Of a stretch of DNA of 64,000 bases, positions 19,401 to 28,535 are shown one piece after another. A program made the position numbers and the translations under genes. The notes beneath the pieces were generated by a model, which did no database searches, was not told where the DNA came from, and worked only from the letters and a program-made list of their open reading frames with translations. The DNA comes from Salegentibacter sp. R32 (GTDB taxonomy: Bacteria > Bacteroidota > Bacteroidia > Flavobacteriales > Flavobacteriaceae), in contig NZ_RXOM01000032.1 of NCBI RefSeq assembly GCF_008692195.1, positions 238,395-302,394 of the forward strand. The letters are read 5' to 3'. Positions within the stretch are counted from its first letter, which is position 1. Every line of letters begins with the position of its first letter.

Positions 19401-19549
19401 ACAACTAAAATATTTACGCCGGGGATGGGCATTCCATCGCCTTTCGAAGTGACGGTTCCGGTAAGGGTGAATTCATCTTGAGATTGAGCAAAAGAAGTTT
19501 TTTGGCAAATAATCACCAGAATTATAAAAAATATCTTTTTAAAATGCAT
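16409..19549 (-). CDS. SusC/RagA-family TonB-dependent transporter
   Basis: Outer-membrane beta-barrel that imports oligosaccharides using TonB energy. The 1046 residues contain a signal peptide (about 1-21, KTSFAQ), a carboxypeptidase-regulatory-like domain (about 27-100), the plug with the SusC signature (VVVGYGTQKKSSLTGSVAQL, and VLKDASSTAIYGSRGANGVI), and a 22-strand barrel ending in a terminal aromatic residue (GLNVSF). No N-terminal STN signalling domain is seen, so it is not expected to work through an anti-sigma factor. That fits control by the hybrid sensor. It is the first gene of the minus-strand operon of region 1. Confidence 0.95.
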   Translation of the reverse strand: MHFKKIFFIILVIICQKTSFAQSQDEFTLTGTVTSKGDGMPIPGVNILVVGEQRGVITDFDGNYEIKVSAGDVISFSYVGKKPMEFEITDQQSIDVALEDSNVLDEVVVVGYGTQKKSSLTGSVAQLENKNLEELPYSNVSNAIKGKIAGVRVQNTSGDVGDAPEITVRGTGSISLSSSPLVVVDGFPFDDGLQFINPSTIKSIEVLKDASSTAIYGSRGANGVILVTTKNGKPGETKYEFKTFTGFKKAWKQTDILDVYEYSDLDRSRDQRVENFEAAQEGREPIRVNYTDRNIGKRTIANNIGGPTNWQEEALRDPATIKSYQLNISGGNSKTTYYTSGEYIENEGLLKDNELERINLQTKLKIKLNQDLDLSMNLRPSYEKIRRPGINFQDTYRYETWMPVYHNEYTSALTGEPVGSYSHNPQYRNLSFDFIDADGNPQNTGNLTNLWGSSNFNPISRQRETENYEYNYRFFFNGYLDWDITEDLSFRTSPGIYFHYRTREEFSGIRGEKTNINTGAEDNRLRLKYIIENTLNYDKDFNGHGIDALLGVTYENQQYKYTNIEGYNYPVENVTTLNGASTLSLEDTYTEKYETTLASFLGRINYDYKGKYLLSLVGRMDGYSKFGPNNKYGFFPSASIGWNISRENFWRNNIDFINRFKIRQSVGKSGSNNIRLENYPARNLLYEANYSLGNNLQTGLGDIGSFLGNRSIGWETTIEYDTGVDIGFFDNKLSLTADYYYKISEDLILRQPVSYNTGFDEYFNNIGKVQNTGVELALSTNLEKNDFSWQGSANISFNRNKLISFGGSERVITNGERTDQYLTRVGDPYIQFYGYKTNGVWQNQEEIDNNPSGSVDRPGGLRRVDINGDGVINADDRTVIGNPFPDFIWGFTNFFTYKDFDLNLTFQGSQGADVVYGLGYYLEIAQNQREFVEGQWFNENFPASKPAARTGVPFLETDYTVQDASYISLREVALGYNIPKKTVKKLGFENIRLYVLGQNLIYITADDYTGLNPEALRDLNNPLISGYQRGVTPVQEQLALGLNVSF

Positions 19550-19577
19550 GAAGTTTGTTTTTATAAAATGCTGTTTG

Positions 19578-19612
19578 TTTTATCACAAAAACGTTTTCGT
19601 AACTCGTGATAA
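19578..19612 (-). promoter_or_regulatory. Candidate operator upstream of susC
   Basis: Thirty to sixty bases upstream of the SusC start there is a 7-bp inverted repeat (TTATCAC 19580-19586, GTGATAA 19606-19612) that encloses a perfect 10-bp palindrome, AAAACGTTTT (19588-19597). Its place at the head of the operon suggests a regulator-binding site. Which protein binds it is not known. Confidence 0.4.
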
Positions 19613-19892
19613 TCTTCCGCAATTTTGATAAATATTAAAGACTAAACAATTCTTAAAGTTCAAAATAGGGGTAAAAAAGTTCCACCCTACTGAAATAGAT
19701 AGGTTTATACTTTCTGGCGGTAGAAAATATATTTCTTAAAATCTATGTTTTAAATTGATATTCTTTCAAAATGAACTGTTCAATATTGAGAATTTAGCAT
19801 TCAAATTTGTATTGTTTATGCTGAAAATTTTATCGGAGCGGACTTTTTAGGAACAGAAAATCCGTTTGTTAGGGAGATTCAAAAATTACCAA
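19613..19892. other. AT-rich upstream region of the susC operon
   Basis: About 280 bases between the susC operon head and the end of the RND pump gene, which is read in the same direction. It should hold the SusC promoter and any terminator of the efflux operon. I could not place a convincing promoter or terminator hairpin in it, and no open frame is seen. Confidence 0.4.
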
Positions 19893-22800
19893 TCACTTTT
19901 GCTTGGATTTTATGAAAAATAGCTTGATGTCTTCCAGGGTTAAGTATAAACAAGGCACGATAATGAGAATAATGGAAGTAGCAAAGACAATCCCGAAACC
20001 TAAAGAAATAGCCATCGGAATCAGATAAAAGGCTTGACTGGAAGTTTCCAGAATAATAGGAGTGAGCCCGCCAAAGGTGGTCAGCGTAGTTAACATAATT
20101 GGCCGAAAACGCCGGAGTCCCGCTTCGTGAATGGCGTCGTAAGCCGTTTTGTCTTTTCGAACTTTATTAGCATAATCGACCATAATTAAGGAGTCGTTCA
20201 CCACTACACCGGCCAAGGCAATCATCCCCATTAAACTGACCAATGAGAGGTCGTAGCCTAAAAGAATATGGCCAATGACCGCACCTACAACCCCAAAAGG
20301 AATAGCGATCATCACGATTAAGGGTTGAGAATAATTGCTGAAGGCCAAGGCTAAAAGTGCATAAATTAGGAGTAAAGCCATGGTAAATGTTCCCCAAAGG
20401 GAATTGGTAGATTCCCGCATATCGGCTTGGCTTCCTTCAAAGGTCCATGTAAGTCCGGGATAATCTGCCCTTAATTGCGGAAGTACTTCTTCGTTAATCG
20501 AAGCCAGTACTCGACTCACCGCATTGGAAGGTTCTACGTCCATTCCTACATTCACTACCCGGCGTCCATCCCGACGATTAATGGAAGTAAAGGCTTCTTT
20601 TTGGTTGACTTCTACAACATCAAGTAAAGGTACTTCAATGCTATCTTCAGTACGAATAATAAAATCTTCCAGATTCCGAATGTCTTTTCGTTCTTCCAAA
20701 GGTAATTTCACCCGTATTTCTACCTCATTGTTTCCACGGAGTTGCCGCATCGCCAAAGCACCGAAAAATGCATTTCTAACCTGTCTACCCACTTCGGCAG
20801 AAGTTAACCCTAAATTTCGACCTTCCGGGAGAAGTTTGAAATCATATTGAATTTTTCCTTTATTATAATTATCGCTTACATCCCTCGTGTTTTCAAAAGC
20901 TTCCATTCGTTCTACAAAAGCTTTGCTGGCTTTTTCCAAGACAGCGATATCTGTATGACTTACATCTACACTAATGGCTTGGCGTGCACCACCGGGACCG
21001 CGTTCTGCTTCAAAAGTAATTTGGTCCACTCCGCGAATATCTCCAATATTATCTCGCCAAAGGGCAATTACTTCCCGAGCGGTCATTTCCCTTTCATCAG
21101 GTGGGCGCATCACGATTTCGACATCGATAAAATTTTGACCACGGACATTGGTTTTTACCCCTTCGGCTACTTCATATAGGTTATGTTCTTCAAACATTTT
21201 TCGGGTAGCACTGGTTACTTCTTCAGCTACTTGCGCAGCTTGATCCGGTGTAGTACCTACCGGAAGCCTGATTCCGGCTTCAATTTCATCGGCTGCCACT
21301 TCAGGCATTAAAATCATTCCCATATGGTCGCTTAAGCCGTAGCCGCCAACAATAAGTAACAAAGCGATTGCAGCACTCAAGGTGATGTATTTAAATCGTA
21401 GACACTTATCTAAAAATGGGTGGTAATATTTTTCAATAAACTTATCAAAAGACTTAGCAAATTTCCCTTGATAATTTTCCAGTTTTAAAATGAATCCTTT
21501 CTTTTTCTTCTTTTTGAGATGCCCTAAATGGGAAGGAAGTATAAAAAGCGCTTCAATTAAAGAAACCGCTAAGATAACAATTACTACTGCCGGGAGTGGC
21601 CACCAGAATTTTCCGGTTTCCCCGGGGATAAATAATAAAGGGATAAAAGCAATAATCGTGGTAAGAATACTAAACAATACCGGTTGGGCAACATCTTTGG
21701 TCCCTTGAATGGCAGCCTCCATGATCCCGTAGCCTTTTTGTCTATATTCATATACATTTTCCCCCACCACGATGGCATCATCTACCACAATGCCCAAGAC
21801 TACCAAAAAGCCGAACATCGAAATCATATTCACGCTTACCCCAATAAGCGGTAAAAAGGTAATGCCGCCAATAAAGGAAACCACCATCCCAATCATCACC
21901 CAAAAGGCGAGTCGGTATTCTAAAAATAAAGCCAGAATTACGATGACGATGACAATGGCCATCAATCCATTTTCGGTAAGTAGTGAAAGGCGTTCGCGGT
22001 AATCTTCCGCGCGGTTACTATCAATTCTGTACTGTACGCCCGGAGGTAGTTGAAAATCAGTCAGCATCTCATTAACCAACTCCTCAATGTCCAGCGGAGA
22101 TTGGTCGCCTACCCGAAAAATCTCCATACTCACGGCAGGCGTTTGGTTAAATTGTCCGTGGAATCCGGTTTCTTCAAAGCCATCGGTAATGGTAGCGATA
22201 TCGCTTAGTTTTACTTGTCCTCCGGAAGGAGAGGAGGCGATATTGATATTTCCAAATTCTTCCGCCCATTGTTTGCGTTCCTGCATTCTCAACAGAATCT
22301 CTCCGGAATTGGTTTCTACTGCCCCGGCAGGAATATCCCGACTGGACTGTTCGATGATATTGGCCACTTGCCCGAGCGTAAGCTGATATTTCCTAAGGTT
22401 ATTTCTAGGGATTTCTACTCGTGTTTCATAATCGGGAACATTGTCTAAACTCACCTGTGTAATTTCAGGCTGACTCAATAACCGGTTCCGTAAACGTTCT
22501 CCTAACTTTCTTAAGGTCCAAATATCCACATCCCCATACAGGGCTATTTGCATCACATCGCGTTGCCGGTCTTGTAAAACTACTTCCGGTTGTTCAATGT
22601 CATCTGGAAATGTGCGTATGCGGTTAACCGCTTGGTCTATATCCTGAAAAGCTTTCATTCGGTTGGTGCCGGCGACCAGTTCAATACTGATTTCACCGGA
22701 ACCTTCGTTAGCTGTGGAGGTAATTTCTTTAATCCCTTGAATACCCCGAATAGCCTCTTCTACGGGTAATAAAATTCCTTGCTCTACCTCTTCCGGGGAA

Positions 22801-22994
22801 GCACCGGGATAAACCACCGAAACATTCACAAAGTCTAATTGAAATTGTGGAAAGACTTCTTTTTGAATGTTGAACATCGTGTAAATACCACCGCCTACCA
22901 ATAGCAACATCAGTAAGTTGGAGGCAATGGAATGATTTGCCATAAAAGCAATGATTCCTTTTTGCTTGGTGTTATTTTCGGTTTGCTGTTCCAA
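19893..22994 (-). CDS. RND efflux permease (AcrB/MexB-like inner-membrane pump)
   Basis: Proton-driven inner-membrane pump of a tripartite efflux system. The 1033 residues show the RND layout: first helix near 20-36 ([19 protein letters not shown]), porter domains containing [11 protein letters not shown], six helices at about 335-560, a second periplasmic half, and six further helices at about 860-1025. The [16 protein letters not shown] and [10 protein letters not shown] blocks are typical of the hydrophobe/amphiphile efflux group. It is the last gene of the operon, 2 bases after the adaptor gene. The substrate cannot be read from the sequence; drugs, bile-like compounds or lipids are all possible. 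Confidence 0.93.
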   Translation of the reverse strand: MEQQTENNTKQKGIIAFMANHSIASNLLMLLLVGGGIYTMFNIQKEVFPQFQLDFVNVSVVYPGASPEEVEQGILLPVEEAIRGIQGIKEITSTANEGSGEISIELVAGTNRMKAFQDIDQAVNRIRTFPDDIEQPEVVLQDRQRDVMQIALYGDVDIWTLRKLGERLRNRLLSQPEITQVSLDNVPDYETRVEIPRNNLRKYQLTLGQVANIIEQSSRDIPAGAVETNSGEILLRMQERKQWAEEFGNINIASSPSGGQVKLSDIATITDGFEETGFHGQFNQTPAVSMEIFRVGDQSPLDIEELVNEMLTDFQLPPGVQYRIDSNRAEDYRERLSLLTENGLMAIVIVIVILALFLEYRLAFWVMIGMVVSFIGGITFLPLIGVSVNMISMFGFLVVLGIVVDDAIVVGENVYEYRQKGYGIMEAAIQGTKDVAQPVLFSILTTIIAFIPLLFIPGETGKFWWPLPAVVIVILAVSLIEALFILPSHLGHLKKKKKKGFILKLENYQGKFAKSFDKFIEKYYHPFLDKCLRFKYITLSAAIALLLIVGGYGLSDHMGMILMPEVAADEIEAGIRLPVGTTPDQAAQVAEEVTSATRKMFEEHNLYEVAEGVKTNVRGQNFIDVEIVMRPPDEREMTAREVIALWRDNIGDIRGVDQITFEAERGPGGARQAISVDVSHTDIAVLEKASKAFVERMEAFENTRDVSDNYNKGKIQYDFKLLPEGRNLGLTSAEVGRQVRNAFFGALAMRQLRGNNEVEIRVKLPLEERKDIRNLEDFIIRTEDSIEVPLLDVVEVNQKEAFTSINRRDGRRVVNVGMDVEPSNAVSRVLASINEEVLPQLRADYPGLTWTFEGSQADMRESTNSLWGTFTMALLLIYALLALAFSNYSQPLIVMIAIPFGVVGAVIGHILLGYDLSLVSLMGMIALAGVVVNDSLIMVDYANKVRKDKTAYDAIHEAGLRRFRPIMLTTLTTFGGLTPIILETSSQAFYLIPMAISLGFGIVFATSIILIIVPCLYLTLEDIKLFFIKSKQK

Positions 22995-22996
22995 GG

Positions 22997-24190
22997 TTAT
23001 TCTGTTTCTGTAGATGGAGTGGTGGGAGCATCGTCTTCAATTCTTAATGGAACTCCATTGGTCACCGTGCTAATGTTGGTGGTGACCACTTTGTCTTCAT
23101 CTTTTAGTCCTTCTGTAATGTAGGCGAAATGGGCATCGATAAGTTTTATTTTTACCTCCCGAATTGCCAGTTTTTTATTTTCCATGACCCAGACCGTGTT
23201 GTTACTTCTTAAATAATCCCGATTTAATTGAACTACATTTTCAATGGGCTTCGCTTCAATGGATGCTTCCACAAAATCATCAATGATGAGTTTGGGTTTG
23301 TTTTCTTCAGTCGTATTTCCCAGTGGGTTGGGTACTTTTATTAAAATTCTGGCTAACCGGGTTTGGCGGTCTAAGGCTCCTACTTGGCGATATAAATATC
23401 CGGTTCTATATTCGTTGGCATCCCAAGAGCTATTATTTTTTATTTTCACGGGAGCACCAAATTCTTGACTATCTTCGGGAAATTGAAGCCATTTTAAATT
23501 CCTTACCGGAAGGTTAATCTGCACCCAATATTCTTCAATACCTACCAATCGTCCCAAATTATCACCCACGGCTACCTGTGAACCTAGGGTAACATTTTGG
23601 GAAATTACCTGTGCATCAAAAGGAGCCCGAATAGTGGTTCGCTGCAAATTGAGTTGAGCTTGATTAACAGCAGCTTTCGCCGATGCTACCTGCGCTTTAA
23701 TGGCTGCTAATTGCGGCTGGCGCAATACCAATGATTTTTGCTTTTCAGAAAGGGTGTCTCCTCCAATTAAGGCTAAATCTTGTTCCGCGATATTTTGCCT
23801 TCCCATTTCAATTTTTAAATCGGTTTGGGTTTGTGAAAGCTCACTTTTTCTCAACGCTAACCGGTTTCGGTAATCAGCAGGATTAATTTTTAAGAGGACT
23901 TCTCCTTTTTTTACCAAACCGCCGGGAACAAATTCCGGCATGCGTTGAATAACTTCTCCGCTTACTTGGGCACTCAACCGAATATCCTCTACGGCTTGCA
24001 CGGTTCCTGTGGTGATAAATTCCGGAGTGAAAGTTCCTTTTTCTACTTTTTCAACACTAACCAACATGGCGGTTTTTTTAGTAGCTCCTTCACTTTTGGC
24101 GGTAGGTTCGGTCGAAAAAATAAGGAATACAGCTAGGGTAGCAATTACTAGAATTCCTAGGCAAATGAGTACAACTTTTTTCTTGTTCAT
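22997..24190 (-). CDS. RND efflux periplasmic adaptor (membrane fusion protein)
   Basis: Links the inner-membrane pump to the outer-membrane channel. The 397 residues have one N-terminal anchor helix (about 6-27), a barrel-sandwich half ([20 protein letters not shown]), an alpha-helical hairpin (about 110-185, rich in Gln and Leu), the returning lipoyl half ([19 protein letters not shown]) and a C-terminal beta barrel. Order and tight spacing (12 bases after the TolC-like gene, 2 before the pump) mark a classic three-gene efflux operon. Confidence 0.93.
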   Translation of the reverse strand: MNKKKVVLICLGILVIATLAVFLIFSTEPTAKSEGATKKTAMLVSVEKVEKGTFTPEFITTGTVQAVEDIRLSAQVSGEVIQRMPEFVPGGLVKKGEVLLKINPADYRNRLALRKSELSQTQTDLKIEMGRQNIAEQDLALIGGDTLSEKQKSLVLRQPQLAAIKAQVASAKAAVNQAQLNLQRTTIRAPFDAQVISQNVTLGSQVAVGDNLGRLVGIEEYWVQINLPVRNLKWLQFPEDSQEFGAPVKIKNNSSWDANEYRTGYLYRQVGALDRQTRLARILIKVPNPLGNTTEENKPKLIIDDFVEASIEAKPIENVVQLNRDYLRSNNTVWVMENKKLAIREVKIKLIDAHFAYITEGLKDEDKVVTTNISTVTNGVPLRIEDDAPTTPSTETE

Positions 24191-24201
24191 AATTTTAATT
24201 T

Positions 24202-25620
24202 CTAGTTCTCGGTGGCGTTATCTTCCTCATATTCCAATTCAAAACTTCCTGCTAAAGCCCGATAAAGCGATATCCGGCTTTCATATAATTGTTGCTGTAA
24301 GCTGAGTCTATCACGTTCTAATTGTTGCTGTGCATCCAAAGAAAGCAATACATCCAAGTATTCGGTAAAGCCATTGATGAATTCATTCTGAAGTTGTTGA
24401 TTCACTTTCTTCGCCATCGTAATTCTTTTATTGATGACTTCTAGACGCTCTTTTTGTTTTTCTTCCCGAATAATGGCGTTTTCGACTTCTTGAAAAGCCG
24501 TGAGTACCGACTGCCCGTAGTTGTATAGTTGTTGTTGCTTGATTGCCTCGGTACGGTCGACTTCAGCGCGTAATCTTCCCCAGTATAAAATGGGAGCGAC
24601 CAAGTTGGCACCCAACGTATAAGCCCAATTACTGAATAATTCCGTATAAGTATTGGAACGTGCTTGGGTAGAAAGGTTGACGGATAATCTCGGAAATTTA
24701 TTCCGTACCGCCACCGCCATATCACGGTCTGCCGCCAATAAATTATGATAAGCCCGTTGAATATCAGGTCTTCTTCTAATTAATTCTAAAGGCAATCCCG
24801 TTTCGGGTTGATTGGGGAGTTGAGGGAGCGAATCTTTTGCAGCAATAGTGAAATTTTGAGGAGGCACTCCGGTAAGTACCGCTAATTGATTTTTTTGAAG
24901 GCGGATATTGGTTTCATAGATTAGTTTTTGATTGTTGGCTTCTTCCAGTAATTGTTGTTGTCGAAGAATATCTACTCCTTTAATTTGTCCGGCACCAAAC
25001 CTTACCCGAATGAGCTTGATGATTTTTTCATTGGTAGCAATTTGTTTTTCGGCTAAATCAAGTTGCTTTTTAGCCGTGATTAGCTGAAACCACGTATTGG
25101 TGATTTGAGCCGAAAGCGTCATTGCCGCCGCTTGATAATCGTAATAAGAAGCTTGTAGCCTAAAATCTTCTGCTTGTACGCCGGCGCGAATCCTTCCCCA
25201 TAAATCGATTTCGTAGTTGGCCGTAAGTCCGATTTGGGTATTTTCCCCACCGGCAAAATCGGGTTCCGGTCGGCTAATGGCAGTTTGAGCATTGGCTTCA
25301 ATATCGGGAAGTAGAAAAGTAGACTGGGATTTTCGAATAGCCGTAGCTTCCTGAAGCTGGTACCAAGTGCTTATTAAATTCATATTATTGGTAAAAGCAC
25401 TATCTACTAATCGGTTGAGTTGTTGGTCTTCAAAAACTTTCCACCATGGGTTAGTAATACTATCTTGACCTATGGCTGAAAATGCTTCCGGTTTTTTAAT
25501 AGGAGCTTCATAGGAATTGATTTTTGGAGAACATTTCGTAAATAAAAGCATCACCAAACATAAAAAGGTGTATACATACCCCGATGAATGGTGAAAAATT
25601 GTATGATAGAAATGAGCCAA
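24202..25620 (-). CDS. TolC-like outer-membrane efflux lipoprotein (NodT type)
   Basis: Outer-membrane channel of the efflux system. The 472 residues have a lipoprotein signal (LLFTKCSPK) and two OEP repeats (about 60-255 and 275-460) with the long helices of the periplasmic tunnel; the ELIRRRPDIQRAYHNLLAADRDM block is characteristic of NodT-type proteins. It is the first gene of the operon, followed by adaptor and pump. No TetR- or MarR-type regulator is adjacent. Confidence 0.92.
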   Translation of the reverse strand: MAHFYHTIFHHSSGYVYTFLCLVMLLFTKCSPKINSYEAPIKKPEAFSAIGQDSITNPWWKVFEDQQLNRLVDSAFTNNMNLISTWYQLQEATAIRKSQSTFLLPDIEANAQTAISRPEPDFAGGENTQIGLTANYEIDLWGRIRAGVQAEDFRLQASYYDYQAAAMTLSAQITNTWFQLITAKKQLDLAEKQIATNEKIIKLIRVRFGAGQIKGVDILRQQQLLEEANNQKLIYETNIRLQKNQLAVLTGVPPQNFTIAAKDSLPQLPNQPETGLPLELIRRRPDIQRAYHNLLAADRDMAVAVRNKFPRLSVNLSTQARSNTYTELFSNWAYTLGANLVAPILYWGRLRAEVDRTEAIKQQQLYNYGQSVLTAFQEVENAIIREEKQKERLEVINKRITMAKKVNQQLQNEFINGFTEYLDVLLSLDAQQQLERDRLSLQQQLYESRISLYRALAGSFELEYEEDNATEN

Positions 25621-25752
25621 GTTCAGTATTCCTTATAAGTTAAGCATTTAAAATAAAGCATTTTAGGAAGCTGACAAAATTACGAGGATGATATTACGAG
25701 AATCTTAAGGAATGTTGAAATACCATCCTGTAATTTTTTACTAATCATTCAG

Positions 25753-27162
25753 TTATCCTAAGTGCGTAGCACCTCCCAAGAATAATTCGGCACTTTCCAT
25801 AATGGTTTCCGAAAGGGTAGGATGGGGGTGAATGGTTAAAGATAAGTCACTTGCTGTGGTTCCCATTTCTACCGCTAACGTAATTTCAGGAATTAAACTT
25901 CCGGCATCTTTACCGGCAACACTACCGCCTAGAATAACTTTCGTTTTCGGGTCAATAATTAATTTGGTTACTCCGGAATTTTCTCCAATCGCGACTGCTC
26001 TTCCCGAAGCAGACCAAGGGAATTTTTTCACTTCTACTTTTTTGTTTTCTTCTTTGGCTTGAGTTTCGGTAAGTCCGCACCAAGCTAATTCGGGATTGGT
26101 AAAGACAATGCCGGGAATAACTTTAGGGTCGTAACCGGCTCCTTTTTTACCGGCGATAACTTCTGCGGCAATTCTTCCCTCGTGACTTGCTTTATGGGCC
26201 AATAATGGTTCTCCGGTAATATCACCAATCGCATAAATATGGGAATATTTGGTTTTTCGCTGTAAATCTACTTCGATGAATCCTTTTTCATTCGGGGAGA
26301 TTCCAATCTTGTCCAAGCCTAATTCTTTCGTATTAGGCGTTCTTCCCACAGCCACCAAAACGGCATCAAAGCTTTTTTTCTGTTCTTTTTCCTTTCCTTT
26401 GAGGGAAACACTCAAGCTTTTTTTATTCACTTTTAGGTTTTCAACTTTAGTTTCAAAAAACACCTCTTGAAAAGGATGCTTTTTCTCAAATACTTTTACC
26501 AAATCCCTATCAGTGCCGGGTAAAAATCCGTCGGTCATTTCGGCGACGGAAACTCTACTTCCCAACCATGCATAAACACTCCCCAGTTCCAGACCAATAT
26601 AACCGCCACCAATCACCAATAATTTTTTCGGAATTTCTTTAAGTTCAAGTGCATCGGTAGAATTCCATACTTTTTGATGATCAACCTCTATATTGGGTAA
26701 ATTTACTTCCGATGAGCCGGTAGCAATAATCGCGTTTTTGAAGGTGAGTTGAGTCGTTTCTTTCTCTTTCGTGGTGACTTCCAGTTCATTTTCTCCGGTG
26801 AACTTGGCTTTTCCTTGAATGTATTCAATATTTCGGGATTTACTTAATTGTCCCAAGCCATTGGTCAATTTTTTAACCACACTCTTTTTCCACTTTTTAA
26901 CTTTTTTAAGGTCAATTTTGGGTTCTTCAAATTTCATTCCCCAAGCAGAAGCATTTAAGGCTTCTTCTTTGGTTTTGGTAAGGTGCAATAAAGCTTTTGA
27001 AGGAATACAACCCCGATACAAACAAACCCCTCCGGGATTTACTTCCGGATCTACCAAGCTTACTTTTAAGCCTAAATCTGCTGCATGAAAAGCCGCGGCG
27101 TATCCACCAGGACCTGCACCAATGACTACCAATTCTTTCTCGTTACTTGCCATATCTTTCAT
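25753..27162 (-). CDS. lpd: Dihydrolipoyl dehydrogenase (E3)
   Basis: Reoxidises the dihydrolipoyl group of the pyruvate dehydrogenase complex and passes electrons to NAD+. The 469 residues show the FAD-binding motif VVIGAGPGGYAAAF (12-25), the redox disulfide C47/C52 (GGVCLYRGCIPSK), the NAD-binding GGGYIGLELG block, and the C-terminal active-site HPHPTLSE. It is the third gene of the operon, 7 bases after E2. A second ATG three codons downstream (27153) is also a possible start. Confidence 0.96.
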   Translation of the reverse strand: MKDMASNEKELVVIGAGPGGYAAAFHAADLGLKVSLVDPEVNPGGVCLYRGCIPSKALLHLTKTKEEALNASAWGMKFEEPKIDLKKVKKWKKSVVKKLTNGLGQLSKSRNIEYIQGKAKFTGENELEVTTKEKETTQLTFKNAIIATGSSEVNLPNIEVDHQKVWNSTDALELKEIPKKLLVIGGGYIGLELGSVYAWLGSRVSVAEMTDGFLPGTDRDLVKVFEKKHPFQEVFFETKVENLKVNKKSLSVSLKGKEKEQKKSFDAVLVAVGRTPNTKELGLDKIGISPNEKGFIEVDLQRKTKYSHIYAIGDITGEPLLAHKASHEGRIAAEVIAGKKGAGYDPKVIPGIVFTNPELAWCGLTETQAKEENKKVEVKKFPWSASGRAVAIGENSGVTKLIIDPKTKVILGGSVAGKDAGSLIPEITLAVEMGTTASDLSLTIHPHPTLSETIMESAELFLGGATHLG

Positions 27163-27169
27163 TTTCTAG

Positions 27170-28525
27170 TTAGCTTAATAAAGCTTCATAAGGATCTTCC
27201 AATGCTTTTTCAATCCAATGGATAAACGCGGCACCATCGGCCCCATCAATTAATCGGTGGTCGTAGGATAAACTTAATGGTAAAATGCTTCTAGGTTCAA
27301 ATTTCCCATCAATATAGACCGGTTTGGTACTGGCTTTTGAAATTCCTAAAATTGCGACCTGTGGATGGTAAACAATGGGAGTGAAATTGGTACCGCCAAT
27401 ACCTCCTAAATTGGAAATGGAGAAATTGCCCCCTTCCATATCTTCGTTAGAAAGTTTTCCTGCTCTCGCTTTTTCAGCAATTTCAGCGATTTCTACCGAT
27501 AGGTCTTTGATACTTTTTTGATCAGCATTTTTAATCACCGGCACTAAGAGTCCTTTTTCGGTAGCGACTGCGATGTTGATGTTTACGTACTTTTTCAGAA
27601 TCATTTCTTCTTTTTCCATATCAATACTCGCATTGAATTTCGGGAATTGATGTAAGGCTGTCGCTACAATTTTGGTGAGGATCGAGGTTAAAGTCAGCTT
27701 GCCGCCGGCTTTTTCAACGTTCTCCTGATGTTTTTCAATATAAGCTTCGATACCGGAGATATCGGCTTCCCCAAATTGAAATACATGCGGAATGGACTGC
27801 CAAGAAGCCGTCATGTTTTTGGCGGTGGCTTTCTTGATGTTGTTGAGTTTTTGGGTTTCTATGGCTCCCCATTTGCTAAAATTAGGCAACTTTTCTAAAG
27901 AAGAACCGGTTTTTTGACCACCGCTATTGTTTTTGTGGTTTTTTACATCTTTTTCGGTAATCCGGCCGCTTTCTCCGCTGCCTTCGAGTTCTTGAAGGTT
28001 AACTTCTAATTCTCTCGCTAAGCGGCGGACTCCCGGAGAAGCATAAACCTTGTCGGAAGATTTTTTGGTAGAAGTAGAAGAACTGTCTTTTTGTTTCTTT
28101 TCTTCAGAATCTTCTGAACTTTCTTTGTCTTCTTTTTTATTTTCCTCTTCATCATCATCACTATCCTCCGTTTCCTCTTTTTCGTCCTCATCTTCTTTTT
28201 CTTCATCAGAAGTGTCTTGCTCTGCTTCTTCTGTTTCTTCTTGGTCGTCTGATGAGGTATCTTCTTCCTCTTGTTCATCTTCCTCTTCATCAGCTTCTAA
28301 AATAACGACTACTGCGCCTACTTTTACTTCATCACCTTCACTTACTTTAATTTCTTTAACTGTTCCTGCCGCGGTAGAAGGAACTTCGGCGGTGGCTTTA
28401 TCGGTTTCTACGGAAACGACGGCTTGGTCTTCTTCAATGGTATCTCCTTCCGCAACTAATATTTCTGAAATAATTGCGGTGTCTACACCTTCTGATATTT
28501 GTGGTATTTTAATTTCTTTTGCCAT
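27170..28525 (-). CDS. aceF: Dihydrolipoamide acetyltransferase, pyruvate dehydrogenase E2
   Basis: Core of the pyruvate dehydrogenase complex; moves the acetyl group from lipoyl to CoA. The 451 residues contain one lipoyl domain (1-76, lipoylated K43 in ETDKATAEVP), an extremely acidic linker rich in Glu, Asp and Ser (about 77-158), a peripheral subunit-binding domain (about 161-198, YASPGVRRLAREL) and the catalytic domain (about 215-451) with the DHRLIDGADGAAF active-site motif near the end. It follows E1 by 10 bases. Proteobacterial E2 proteins paired with single-chain E1 often have two or three lipoyl domains; this one has one. Confidence 0.95.
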   Translation of the reverse strand: MAKEIKIPQISEGVDTAIISEILVAEGDTIEEDQAVVSVETDKATAEVPSTAAGTVKEIKVSEGDEVKVGAVVVILEADEEEDEQEEEDTSSDDQEETEEAEQDTSDEEKEDEDEKEETEDSDDDEEENKKEDKESSEDSEEKKQKDSSSTSTKKSSDKVYASPGVRRLARELEVNLQELEGSGESGRITEKDVKNHKNNSGGQKTGSSLEKLPNFSKWGAIETQKLNNIKKATAKNMTASWQSIPHVFQFGEADISGIEAYIEKHQENVEKAGGKLTLTSILTKIVATALHQFPKFNASIDMEKEEMILKKYVNINIAVATEKGLLVPVIKNADQKSIKDLSVEIAEIAEKARAGKLSNEDMEGGNFSISNLGGIGGTNFTPIVYHPQVAILGISKASTKPVYIDGKFEPRSILPLSLSYDHRLIDGADGAAFIHWIEKALEDPYEALLS

Positions 28526-28535
28526 GATAGATTAA

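Noticed and set aside
28050..28535. Long Ser-rich open frame on the + strand opposite aceF
   Set aside because: It is the antisense of the Glu/Asp-rich linker codons; the frame is low-complexity and has no independent support.
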